Positions 1-7,666 of a stretch of DNA of 51,389 bases are shown piece by piece. The DNA lies in the NCBI GenBank assembly GCA_025355565.1, contig JANXZK010000023.1, forward strand, positions 1 through 51,389, read 5' to 3'. The notes beneath the pieces were generated by a model. The model searched no databases. It was not told where the DNA came from and worked only from the letters and a program-made list of their open reading frames with translations. A program made the translations under genes and the position numbers. The first letter of the stretch is position 1, and every line of letters begins with the position of its first letter. This DNA is from a bacterium (GTDB lineage: Bacteria > Patescibacteriota > Minisyncoccia > Phycocordibacterales > PALSA-1337).

Positions 1-1
1 T

Positions 2-505
2 GTCATGATCACCGGCGATCATAAAAAAGTAGCCGAGGCAGTTGGTAATGATCTTGGTATCGATAGAATATTTGCCGGAGTTCTTCCGGAAGATAAGGCT
101 AAATATGTAAAGAAGCTTCAGGACGAAGGCAAATTTGTGGCAATGGTAGGTGATGGCATCAATGATGCACCGGCGTTGGCACAAGCTGATATCGGCATTG
201 CCATTGGTGCCGGGACAGATGTGGCAATTGAGACCGGCAATATTGTTCTCATGAAATCGGACCCGTATGACATTGTGTCCGCAATTCGCTTGAGCAAAGC
301 AACGGTCGTAAAAATGAAGCAGAATCTTTTCTGGGCGGCGATCTATAACTTGCTGGCCATTCCAGTAGCGGCCGGAGCTTTTTATAGCAGCTTCGGCATA
401 TCGCTTCGTCCAGAATTTGCCGCTTTGCTTATGTCCGCCTCCTCGATAATCGTTGCCACAAATGCAGTGCTTCTTAAAAGGGTTGAATCTAAATTAGCAG
501 CTTAA
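2..505 (+). CDS. Heavy-metal (Cu-type) P1B ATPase, C-terminal fragment
   Basis: This is the last ~168 residues of a P-type ATPase that pumps a soft metal ion, probably Cu(I), across the membrane. The 5' part lies outside the window and the reading frame is open to the window edge. Visible are the end of the P/N domain (MITGDH, then the hinge motif VGDGINDAPAL) and the last two membrane helices with YN in the first and MSASS in the second. These match the metal-site residues (YN, MxxSS) of CopA-type P1B-1 pumps. The next gene starts 11 bp downstream in the same direction. The family is certain; copper rather than silver or another metal is inferred. Confidence 0.9.
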   Translation, partial: VMITGDHKKVAEAVGNDLGIDRIFAGVLPEDKAKYVKKLQDEGKFVAMVGDGINDAPALAQADIGIAIGAGTDVAIETGNIVLMKSDPYDIVSAIRLSKATVVKMKQNLFWAAIYNLLAIPVAAGAFYSSFGISLRPEFAALLMSASSIIVATNAVLLKRVESKLAA

Positions 506-516
506 ACATTAATTTT

Positions 517-1161
517 ATGGAAACAGGAGATTATGGATTATGGTGGTTAGTGATCTTGAATACGGCAATTTTTCTCATGTTCGCATTCAGCTTCACAAAA
601 CCTAAGACAAAAAGAGACTGGAGATCATTCGGGGCTTTTTCGGCGTTTATTGTTGCACTCTTTACCGAGATGTACGGCTTCCCGCTGACGATTTATCTTT
701 TTTCCGGCGTGCTGACAAAATATTTCCCGAACGTCGATTGGCTCACTCACAACAACGGTCACCTGTGGGAGACTCTGCTCGGACTCAAGGGCGATCCACA
801 TTTCAACATCCTGCACATTATAAGCAACCTGGTCATCCTTGCCGGATTTCTCATCATCGCAAGCGCATGGCGAGTTCTCTATAAATCCCAACAGGATCAC
901 ACGCTGGCCACAACCAGTGCATACAGTTACGTCCGTCATCCGCAATACATCGGGTTTATCTTTGTTATGGTTGGATTCCTTTTGCAATGGCCGACCCTGC
1001 TCACGCTGATCATGTTTCCGGTTTTGGTATTTATGTATACCCGCCTTGCCTTCAGAGAGGAAAAAGAAATGGAGGAACAATTTGGAGACGAATATAAAAA
1101 ATATTGTGAGGTTGTCCCTGCCTTTATTCCTGTCAAAAAGACTCGACAATTTACCTATTGA
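517..1161 (+). CDS. ICMT/phospholipid-methyltransferase-like integral membrane methyltransferase
   Basis: A 214-aa polytopic membrane protein with about five hydrophobic helices. The C-terminal part carries the signature of the isoprenylcysteine carboxyl methyltransferase / phospholipid methyltransferase superfamily: YSYVRHPQYIGF (SAM-binding RHPxY), then FREEKEMEEQFGDEYKKY (the EExxL..GxxYxxY-type motif). Bacterial members methylate unknown substrates, so none is assigned. It follows the metal ATPase after 11 bp and is probably cotranscribed. The opposite-strand reading frame over the same region is a shadow. Confidence 0.85.
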   Translation: METGDYGLWWLVILNTAIFLMFAFSFTKPKTKRDWRSFGAFSAFIVALFTEMYGFPLTIYLFSGVLTKYFPNVDWLTHNNGHLWETLLGLKGDPHFNILHIISNLVILAGFLIIASAWRVLYKSQQDHTLATTSAYSYVRHPQYIGFIFVMVGFLLQWPTLLTLIMFPVLVFMYTRLAFREEKEMEEQFGDEYKKYCEVVPAFIPVKKTRQFTY

Positions 1162-1218
1162 TATTATACTGTGAATTACGAAACTCCTTTTTCTCCTTGT
1201 TTTCATATACAATAGTAA

Positions 1219-1237
1219 AGGCCCCTTCAAAGGGCCT
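1219..1237. other. Short GC hairpin after the methyltransferase gene
   Basis: AGGCCC and GGGCCT form a 6-bp stem with a 7-nt loop, 58 bp after the stop codon. No T-tract follows on the plus strand, so it may be a weak terminator or an mRNA-end hairpin. No gene is seen from here to the structured RNA at 1371. Confidence 0.4.
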
Positions 1238-1370
1238 GAACTATGACTTACATTTCCCTCTACAATGACGTAGCGGCAAAAGTAAAATTCTTCTTCAAAC
1301 AGTTACATCTTACCATATCTAAAAGTACAGGTCGAAAACAACAACACACCAACAACACACCTACGCACAA

Positions 1371-1420
1371 TAAAAAAGAGGAGAGCCCTGTCGGTAGATA
1401 ACATTCCGACAGAACCCTCC
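1371..1420 (-). terminator. Intrinsic terminator of the structured RNA
   Basis: On the minus strand the arms at 1420-1406 and 1394-1380 pair over 15 positions (with three G-T wobbles) around an 11-nt loop. TCTTTTTTA follows. It marks the 3' end of the RNA. Confidence 0.75.
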
Positions 1421-1626
1421 CCACCTCAACCAGCGTAGGTTGAGCATCGGCATACCAACGAAGAAGGGTCATGGACGCCGATGTTTCGAAAGAGACAGAG
1501 AGGTTCCACCTCTTCGAAATCGCATAAAACTGTTGGACATAGCTGGGTGACGCCGAGCTCTGACTCTATTGCGCGGTCTTTGGTCAAAGCCCGGCGTCCC
1601 CTTTGCTATGGCAGCATCGTTACCAT
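1371..1626 (-). ncRNA. Structured non-coding RNA of unrecognised family
   Basis: About 255 nt on the minus strand, bounded by a sigma70-type promoter (1632-1659) and an intrinsic terminator (1371-1420). Reading 5' to 3' on the minus strand, it has an outer CATAGC/GCTATG stem (1538-1610) enclosing a GACGCCG/CGGCGTC helix and a CTTTG-CAAAG hairpin. Next come a TTTCGAA/TTCGAAA stem enclosing AGAGGT/ACCTCT (1484-1519), a CATCGGC/GCCGATG stem (1445-1483), a CTCAACC/GGTTGAG hairpin (1425-1444) and the terminator stem. Nearly the whole transcript is accounted for by perfect helices and there is no convincing ORF. I could not match it to tmRNA, RNase P RNA, SRP RNA or 6S RNA by their conserved motifs. 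Promoter and helices are seen; expression is inferred. Confidence 0.7.
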
Positions 1627-1631
1627 GGTCA

Positions 1632-1659
1632 ATCATACTTATAAATCAAATCCTGTCAA
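1632..1659 (-). promoter_or_regulatory. Promoter of the structured RNA
   Basis: On the minus strand: TTGACA (1659-1654), a 16-bp spacer and TATGAT (1637-1632). This is close to a consensus sigma70 promoter. Initiation is expected near 1626-1624, just before the first helix of the RNA. Confidence 0.7.
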
Positions 1660-1707
1660 CTATGTTCCCTGGCTTGAACAATTCATGTAGGATAAACCCC
1701 TCACACC

Positions 1708-2316
1708 CTACATCCCCACACCAATGATCAGACTGAATATATATGGAACGACTGGTGATATTATCTGCCAGATAAATATAATAAAAATAAGGGCGAAAAC
1801 TGGTCCATATCTTTCTAGGATAAAACGTATTCGCCCATATTGATTTGGCAAAAAAGCTAACAACAACTTGGAACCATCCAATGGTGGTATCGGTACCAAG
1901 TTAAATACTGTGAGCACGATATTGATGATCACTATATATGAGATAAATTCTATGAAAGGCGTAATCGTGCCGGTACTACTCAGAAGAAATCTGGTTAATA
2001 ATCCAAAAATGATAGCCAAAGACAAGTTGGACAGTGGTCCAGCGATCGCGATCAAGAATTCTCCACGACGACCATCTTTCAGATTATATGGATTGTACGG
2101 TACAGGTTTTGCCCAACCAAATGTAAAACCAGCGAGAGAAGTGATGATCGGGACGATGATAGAGCCGACTGGATCAATATGCTTCAATGGATTCAAAGTG
2201 AGTCGCCCCTGTAACCTAGCCGTCGGATCACCCAGGTGATCAGCCATGTAGCCGTGGGAGACTTCATGTATGATGACAGAAAATATGAGGATGATGATGG
2301 GGAGGAAGGTAATCAT
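1708..2316 (-). CDS. Site-2-protease-type membrane metallopeptidase (M50)
   Basis: A 202-aa intramembrane zinc protease of the short bacterial M50 class (no PDZ or CBS domain). The zinc motif HEVSH lies in the first membrane helix. The second motif, NLVPIPPLDGSK, contains the PxDG element that supplies the third zinc ligand. Four to five hydrophobic helices are visible. The ATG at 2316 gives the usual short hydrophobic N-terminus; a GTG at 2334 would add six residues. Neither start has a clear ribosome-binding site. Substrates of this class in CPR bacteria are unknown. It sits upstream of, and in the same direction as, the structured RNA, which has its own promoter. Confidence 0.88.
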   Translation of the reverse strand: MITFLPIIILIFSVIIHEVSHGYMADHLGDPTARLQGRLTLNPLKHIDPVGSIIVPIITSLAGFTFGWAKPVPYNPYNLKDGRRGEFLIAIAGPLSNLSLAIIFGLLTRFLLSSTGTITPFIEFISYIVIINIVLTVFNLVPIPPLDGSKLLLAFLPNQYGRIRFILERYGPVFALIFIIFIWQIISPVVPYIFSLIIGVGM

Positions 2317-2363
2317 TTTACATTTTACATTCACTATGATACCATACGACTCACATTACATTT

Positions 2364-2606
2364 ATGGCCAAAACATGCGCAATCACAGGAAAGACGTCCG
2401 TCATGGGGGGTAGATACTCCAATAGAACTCGCGCAACCCAATTTAACCCTTGTGGCGCAATACGTAAATACCCGAACCTCCAAAAAAAGCGTGTCTATGT
2501 CGCCGAACTCAAGAAAACCGTAGTCATCAACGTCACTGCGCGCGGACTCCGCACTATCGAGAAGAATGGCGCCTTCAAGACCTTGAAGAAAGCCGGCCTC
2601 ATCTAG
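2364..2606 (+). CDS. rpmB: 50S ribosomal protein L28
   Basis: An 80-aa basic protein beginning MAKTCAITGKTSVMGG with later KKRVYVAELKKTV, typical of L28, a component of the large ribosomal subunit. Length is normal or slightly short. It is divergent from the M50 gene and converges on the ComEC-like gene, whose stop lies 4 bp downstream on the other strand. No zinc-binding Cys pairs are present. Confidence 0.93.
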   Translation: MAKTCAITGKTSVMGGRYSNRTRATQFNPCGAIRKYPNLQKKRVYVAELKKTVVINVTARGLRTIEKNGAFKTLKKAGLI

Positions 2607-2609
2607 CCC

Positions 2610-3512
2610 TCACGGAACGAGGCGAAGATCCGCGCCGTCAGAAACAAAGTGGGTAGTCCCCTCTTTTTTTATATTCAATTTGTGATCTGTTGGTATGTAC
2701 TCAAATGGGTCAACCACAGGTTTTTTTGGTTTAGTCGATAGCGCCAAACTTGTCGTTTTTGAATAGACTAAATATCGTGGTCTCAGTCGACTGATCAACT
2801 TTTCTGAGATATTTGCCGGTAATGCACTGTGGGAAACGATCAATGCGCCAATCGTATGAACGGTTAGCCCAGTTGTCGATGCCAGATATTTCTGTACTTT
2901 TGCGCTAGCATTGCCCAATAACATCACAGAAGTTTCTCCATACGAAATATTCAGTAACAATTCTGGTGGGCTCGCCTTGGAATATCTGAAAATCTTGTCG
3001 CGAGCTGGAAATATCACTGAAGCATTAACCTTTGGATCGAGATCGATCGTGTCACCTTCACCAACTTCATCCATCCTGAGACCAGCAGCTTTGACTCGTT
3101 CGAGAAAAGTATCATAGATCTCATCTGTTGAACTGGATAGACCTAACGATAGTACAGAAATCCTCGGAACATAGACTCTTTCGACGTCGTACCGCTCTAG
3201 CACATCGATCAGACCGGCAACATTCTTTCCTTCCGTATTCGTCGCGATGAGCGCGTCAATTCTCCTAGTATAGAACGGAAGAATACGTGTTACCTCTCGT
3301 ACTACATCTCTGTTCGCTCCACCGTCGACGATAATCCTCCGATCTTCTGGTGTTCGGATAAAGATCGACCTGCCACTATCGAGCGCGAATACATAGATTT
3401 CAAGCACCCTTTGACGATGTTCCTGTCTCCAAACATAACTACCGACCATAGCAACTACGGCTCCTATTAAAACCAAAGTAACAACTAATTTTGAACGTAT
3501 TTTGATCCTCAT
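2610..3512 (-). CDS. Membrane-anchored ComEC-type MBL-fold protein with degenerate metal site
   Basis: A 300-aa protein: one N-terminal membrane helix (about residues 8-28), then a domain resembling the C-terminal beta-lactamase-like domain of the DNA-uptake protein ComEC. IRTPEDRRIIVDGG and IDALIATNTEGKNVAGLIDV correspond to the ComEC pattern ...DGG...THxDxDHxxGL. The HxDxDH metal motif is replaced by NTEGKN, so nuclease activity is doubtful. The ComEC transmembrane competence domain is absent. The gene is last in the pilus operon and its start overlaps the previous stop by 4 nt (ATGA). Family assignment is by pattern; a DNA-uptake role is inferred from context. Confidence 0.65.
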   Translation of the reverse strand: MRIKIRSKLVVTLVLIGAVVAMVGSYVWRQEHRQRVLEIYVFALDSGRSIFIRTPEDRRIIVDGGANRDVVREVTRILPFYTRRIDALIATNTEGKNVAGLIDVLERYDVERVYVPRISVLSLGLSSSTDEIYDTFLERVKAAGLRMDEVGEGDTIDLDPKVNASVIFPARDKIFRYSKASPPELLLNISYGETSVMLLGNASAKVQKYLASTTGLTVHTIGALIVSHSALPANISEKLISRLRPRYLVYSKTTSLALSTKPKKPVVDPFEYIPTDHKLNIKKEGTTHFVSDGADLRLVP

Positions 3513-3868
3513 ATATTCACATGACTGATCTGCTTTATATGAGACAACTCCGATATCGCGTCGACAGAGTGATTGCCATTGAAGTCGTTCATGATATTTA
3601 CCGAGCAGCCAAATTCGCTAAGTGTGTACAGACCTGACATATGATAGTCGCGTGCGATCATCAATCTAATAGTATCGAGACATGCCGCGAGATTCTGACT
3701 AGTCTGGATACGAATCTCTCTGCGATCTACCATGTCAGCATACATGACAGACGAAGCCAGTGTAGAAATACTAAACGCTAGAACACCAGTCGCCAATATT
3801 ACCGTCGATACGAGTGCGGTAAAACCTCGATTCTGACCGCAATTTACTTTACTTTTTTTGTGCATCAT
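3509..3868 (-). CDS. Small type IV pilin-like/PilX-like protein
   Basis: A 119-aa protein with a prepilin-type N-terminus: a basic leader (KKSKVNCGQNR), then G-FTALVSTVILATGVLAFSI, a hydrophobic helix preceded by the Gly where a prepilin peptidase would cut. The +5 residue is not Glu, as in PilX-like minor pilins. The rest is a short soluble domain with three cysteines. The start at 3868 (or 3865) lies inside the end of the preceding mini-pilin gene, and the stop overlaps the next start by 4 nt. A longer reading to 3931 would add 21 residues and overlap the mini-pilin further, so it is less likely. Confidence 0.65.
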   Translation of the reverse strand: MMHKKSKVNCGQNRGFTALVSTVILATGVLAFSISTLASSVMYADMVDRREIRIQTSQNLAACLDTIRLMIARDYHMSGLYTLSEFGCSVNIMNDFNGNHSVDAISELSHIKQISHVNI

Positions 3869-4016
3869 CGATTTCATGAGAAAGATCGATATTCTGGTAA
3901 TTTGTTTCAACGGCATACTGGATAAAACCAAAGAGAAACAAGGATAGGAGTGCGGCGTAAACGATAGTTTCTATCAAAGTCAAACCACTGCAGAAATATT
4001 CCCTATGATTATTCAT
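3849..4016 (-). CDS. 55-aa mini-pilin (type IV pilin-like)
   Basis: A short gene: a 12-residue leader ending CSG, then LTLIETIVYAALLSLFLFG, a textbook class III (prepilin) cleavage site with Glu at +5 and a hydrophobic helix, followed by only ~24 soluble residues. Its ATG (4016) overlaps the stop of the beta-propeller pilin gene as ATGA, and its end overlaps the next pilin-like gene by about 20 nt. This is translational coupling as elsewhere in the operon. It is essentially only an assembly helix, suggesting a minor pilin or pilus primer. The motif and overlaps are seen; the function is inferred. Confidence 0.75.
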   Translation of the reverse strand: MNNHREYFCSGLTLIETIVYAALLSLFLFGFIQYAVETNYQNIDLSHEIDDAQKK

Positions 4017-5452
4017 ATGTTTGTGTAATTACGAGTGATGGTGATGGCATATATCGCGGGGATAGTATGCGACAGAATATAGATTCTATTTCCATAACAA
4101 GTCATCGCTTGTGGTAAGGTTGGTAGAGAAAATTGGAGAGACGAACTGGCGCTCATCGTATGATCATATATCTGGAACTCTCTCCCAGCCTGGCGAGTGA
4201 TGATGAACTCATGCAATCTGTCAGAGATGATCCCGTATACCCCTTGCGATATATCTGCTGACTTCACATCAGTATCAACAAACGGGCTCGATCTGGCAAA
4301 GGTGAACGCCTCTGCGTCACTAACAATGTTGTACCCACCGGAAGTACGACCAAAGTCCAATCTTCCCTCGAACAAAGATGAGGTTTTGCCTTCTTGTCTC
4401 TGCCAACCGCTAGGGCTAAACCCGGACAGAAAGAGTGGAGACGACGGATCTCGAACGTCGATCGAGCGCAACTGCAGTCGATCGGCCCCTGACACATAGG
4501 CCTTCCCTGCATGAACGAATATATCGCCAACCTTGCCGCCGATTTCGACACCGGACAGTTTGACGGGTGTAAATGGATCCCCGATATCTATCGCGAGAAA
4601 TTCCTCCCCAGCCCACTTCTCTGTTCCCAAAAAAACTATTCCATCATCATAGGCGATACTGCTCCCGAGAGCTGGCGTTGCTGTCGCATATGGCAAAAGT
4701 AACCGGTATCGACTGAGTAATGAGAGGTTATGTGATGGATCTTGTTTCAGGACATGCAATTGACCGACAGTGGATGGTACCGCTGCGTAGATAAAACTGC
4801 CCGCCATGGCGAAATTGTCGATTCCCGGCCCAGTATTCAATGACGAAACCATTTTCACATTTTCTTTATCACCCAACTTGAATATATAGATATCTGGCAG
4901 AGCGGCGGCATTAGAATCAGTTGACACATATGCTATATCACCTCTCACTTCCAGATCGGTCATCGGCGTTGTTGGGGCCAATGGCAGATCATATGTTCGG
5001 ACATTTACATTCAGACTATATGTCGAAGTACTCTCATTCCGATTCCTCAGCCATTCATATGAACCTATTACGCTGTCATCACTAAAATCAACAGAACATA
5101 GAGCATGTTGATCCACAGAATCAATGTTACCGCCGGATAAGACGCGTATCGATGTGAACATGATCGACGATGACGAGTATGTTTCTTCCTCCCTGTCATT
5201 GCCATATGGTTTCACTGAAAATCCGTGAAACGCATCATGGCTCGTAAGTGCCCTCTGCTCGTATACATCTAGTTCCCCGCTCTTGTCTCTCGCCTTGTAG
5301 AATATGTCCCGCGAATAGCCAGTTATGCTCGTCAAGGATATGATAAACATGAACCCCAACGATAAAGCCAACAATATATCGATCAAGATGATACCGTGAA
5401 CTGTCTTCATGTCCGATCTAGGTTTATTGCTGTAATGTTTTTGAGAGATCAT
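4013..5452 (-). CDS. Pilin-like N-terminus fused to a beta-propeller (LVIVD-like) domain
   Basis: A 479-aa protein. The N-terminus has a prepilin-like segment, MKTVHG then IILIDILLALSLGFMFI (Asp instead of Glu at +5). From about residue 150 the sequence contains repeated units such as GDIAYVSTDS, GSFIYAAVPS, DDGIVFLGTE and GKAYVSGADRLQLRSIDVRD, which resemble LVIVD-type beta-propeller blades. This suggests a pilus-associated, surface-exposed binding protein, perhaps a tip adhesin. The start at 5452 overlaps pilC by 29 nt; an internal ATG at 5410, 14 nt after the pilC stop, gives a shorter and more typical leader. The stop overlaps the mini-pilin start by 4 nt. Confidence 0.65.
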   Translation of the reverse strand: MISQKHYSNKPRSDMKTVHGIILIDILLALSLGFMFIISLTSITGYSRDIFYKARDKSGELDVYEQRALTSHDAFHGFSVKPYGNDREEETYSSSSIMFTSIRVLSGGNIDSVDQHALCSVDFSDDSVIGSYEWLRNRNESTSTYSLNVNVRTYDLPLAPTTPMTDLEVRGDIAYVSTDSNAAALPDIYIFKLGDKENVKMVSSLNTGPGIDNFAMAGSFIYAAVPSTVGQLHVLKQDPSHNLSLLSRYRLLLPYATATPALGSSIAYDDGIVFLGTEKWAGEEFLAIDIGDPFTPVKLSGVEIGGKVGDIFVHAGKAYVSGADRLQLRSIDVRDPSSPLFLSGFSPSGWQRQEGKTSSLFEGRLDFGRTSGGYNIVSDAEAFTFARSSPFVDTDVKSADISQGVYGIISDRLHEFIITRQAGREFQIYDHTMSASSSLQFSLPTLPQAMTCYGNRIYILSHTIPAIYAITITRNYTNI

Positions 5453-6512
5453 ATATAGGCATGAGGATAGATAGGGCTATGGCCCCGACAAATACTCCCA
5501 TGACGATCATCATGAGCGGTTCGATGAGTGAGGTCATACGTTTTAGAGTGAGCTCTATATCGCGGTCTAGAATATCCGCTGCACGCAACAGAGACTTACC
5601 CAGAGTCCCAGACAGTTCACCTGCAGCAGCGAGAGCGACGATGTATCGAGGTGCCGGTACGCCAACAAAGACTTTGTCGAGAGGTAATCCTGCAGAAAGT
5701 CCTTGGATGCGCGGCTCTAGCAACTTATATATGGGGATAAAAGTTATGGTTTCCACTGAACTCCTGAACGCTCCCGATATCGGTAAACCGGAATCAACCA
5801 GAGTACCAAAGGATCTCAAAAATACTACGATGTTATAGCTGGTCAACATCCGCCCGATCAGTGGCAACTTTGAGAGCAAAGTCTGAGACACGAATCGTAA
5901 CCAGAGATTCCTCCTAAAACAAATTACTGTTGCGATCACAACCAATACTAGGACGATGCCACCGTACGCACCATATTTACTGATCACATTCGAACAATAG
6001 ATCGTCACTCGGCTCAAGAGGGGCAGTTTCGTGTGTAAGCCCTGCAGCATTGGCACGATCTGCGGCATGACACCACGGATCAGTCCAACAACAAAAATAA
6101 CGCAAAACCCGCCGATCACACAGGGATAGACCATAGACGATACGCATTTTTTGATCAGTTCATCTTGCTTCTCGATACTGTTTCGAGTCAGCCTTATAGC
6201 TGCTGCGAGATCACCGATAGTCTCCCCTTGAGAGATGACCCCCGAGAGTGTTTGAGACAATCCTAGATATTTTACCAGTCCAGATGACAGCGTCGACCCT
6301 GATTCGATATGCTGTTTCAAAGAATATAGTGCGTCGCCGTGTGCGGCCGTAACACCCTCCTCTGACAGATGTAGTGCCTTATCTATCGTTAGTCCCGATG
6401 CGAGATACAGTTCCAATCGTTCTAGAAACACGATCAGATCTCGTCGACTCCACTTTTTGAACCTAGCGCCCCGACGACTCTTCGTGGATATTTTTACTGA
6501 CTTTTCTATCAT
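5424..6512 (-). CDS. Type IV pilus/type II secretion inner-membrane platform protein (PilC/GspF family)
   Basis: A 362-aa protein with two GspF domains and the typical hydrophobic helices, including FCVIFVVGLIRGVMPQIVP and the C-terminal LIEPLMMIVMGVFVGAIALS. It would form the membrane platform that works with the ATPase encoded just upstream. The ATG at 6512 overlaps the ATPase stop as ATGA; the longer reading frame to 6557 is unnecessary. It is slightly shorter than the second copy at 37575-38798 and clearly diverged from it, pointing to a separate machine. Confidence 0.9.
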   Translation of the reverse strand: MIEKSVKISTKSRRGARFKKWSRRDLIVFLERLELYLASGLTIDKALHLSEEGVTAAHGDALYSLKQHIESGSTLSSGLVKYLGLSQTLSGVISQGETIGDLAAAIRLTRNSIEKQDELIKKCVSSMVYPCVIGGFCVIFVVGLIRGVMPQIVPMLQGLHTKLPLLSRVTIYCSNVISKYGAYGGIVLVLVVIATVICFRRNLWLRFVSQTLLSKLPLIGRMLTSYNIVVFLRSFGTLVDSGLPISGAFRSSVETITFIPIYKLLEPRIQGLSAGLPLDKVFVGVPAPRYIVALAAAGELSGTLGKSLLRAADILDRDIELTLKRMTSLIEPLMMIVMGVFVGAIALSILMPIYDLSKTLQQ

Positions 6513-7666
6513 ATATTTAATACCCTGAACACTTCGCTTCTGGTAGTGATACCCCATTCAACCTTTTCCATCCCATCCTCTGCGATCGGGCAAAATCTAT
6601 TGACTTTGGCATTTTCATACAGCACCGACGTCGAAGCTCTATTCGAGATGAGCTCTCGCATTTCCGCATCTATCTCGCACACTTCCGCGATAACTGACCG
6701 ACCAACATATCCCGAATTCCTGCATAGATCACAGCCCTCAGAAAAGCATCCATGACACATCGTCCGAACGAGTCTCTGAGCGATGATGAGCCGGAGAGTC
6801 GAGGCCAAGAGGTAATTGTCCACGCCCATGTCGACTAACCTCGGTATCGCCTCGATAGCGGAGTTTGTATGCAATGTCGACAATACCAAATGACCAGTCA
6901 AGGCCGTATGGACCGCGACTTTGGCTGTCTCGTTATCGCGGATCTCACCAACCATGATCACATCTGGATCTTGTCTCAATGCCGACCGGAGACCGTTACT
7001 AAAAGTCACACCGTGATTGTGCCGAATATGAACCTGACGAACTCCGGGTATCTCATATTCGACTGGATCTTCCAGTGTAACTATCGATAAAGGCTCACGG
7101 ACTTTGAGCGATAGACATGTATGCAGTGTCGTCGTCTTCCCAGATCCTGTGGGACCGGAGACTAGGATGAGGCCGTTCGTATTTTTCATCGCTTTGTCGA
7201 TCGATCTTACATGGTCTGGCGTGAAACCGAGATTGGCAAATGACAGATCTCTGGAAGTTTGAGACGGTAACAAACGTATAACGGCGTTTTCACCGTGATA
7301 TGTCGGCATAAATGAAATACGGATATTGTATTCATCGCTCCGCAATTCTGTTCTCCACCTCCCATCCTGTGGTACGGCATGAACATCCGTCCTCGAACCA
7401 GAGAGGATCTTCAAACGTGCTATGACTTCATCATGAAGCCTTTTCGGTATGATACCGACTTCACCGATTCTCCCATCCACACGAAACCTGACGATCGAAT
7501 CTTCTCTCCTAGGGTCACAATGCACATCAGACGCTCTCATATACGCCGCGTAAGACAAGATCTCATCGATCGCTTCGACAGCCGTCTTTGGATCCATTGG
7601 AAACTCCTCAGGTAATCCATCCGAACTCACTTCAATATTGATTTTTTCCTCTGTTGTCTCGACCAT
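6509..7666 (-). CDS. Secretion ATPase of the PilB/PilT/GspE family, short form with tetracysteine motif
   Basis: A 385-aa hexameric-type ATPase. Visible are Walker A (GPTGSGKTT), the Asp box (LEDPVEYE), Walker B (DPDVIMVGEIRD) and the His box (GHLVLSTLHTN). The C-terminus carries a CxxC...CxxC element (CHGC, CDLC) typical of GspE/PilB assembly ATPases. The N-terminal MshEN domain is missing, giving a PilT-like length. The ATG at 7666 is chosen over the GTG at 7672 because it has AGGATG at the same distance as the comM start, in an upstream region shared with comM. First gene of the pilus operon; it would power pilin assembly or retraction. Confidence 0.9.
   Translation of the reverse strand: MVETTEEKINIEVSSDGLPEEFPMDPKTAVEAIDEILSYAAYMRASDVHCDPRREDSIVRFRVDGRIGEVGIIPKRLHDEVIARLKILSGSRTDVHAVPQDGRWRTELRSDEYNIRISFMPTYHGENAVIRLLPSQTSRDLSFANLGFTPDHVRSIDKAMKNTNGLILVSGPTGSGKTTTLHTCLSLKVREPLSIVTLEDPVEYEIPGVRQVHIRHNHGVTFSNGLRSALRQDPDVIMVGEIRDNETAKVAVHTALTGHLVLSTLHTNSAIEAIPRLVDMGVDNYLLASTLRLIIAQRLVRTMCHGCFSEGCDLCRNSGYVGRSVIAEVCEIDAEMRELISNRASTSVLYENAKVNRFCPIAEDGMEKVEWGITTRSEVFRVLNI

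Noticed and set aside
1371-1626. Naming the structured RNA as tmRNA, RNase P RNA, SRP RNA or 6S RNA
   Set aside because: No tRNA-like end with TTCGA and an acceptor stem, no GGAAAGTCCGG/ACAGAAA P4 motifs, no SRP GGAAGCAGCC loop, and no single long interrupted duplex as in 6S RNA.
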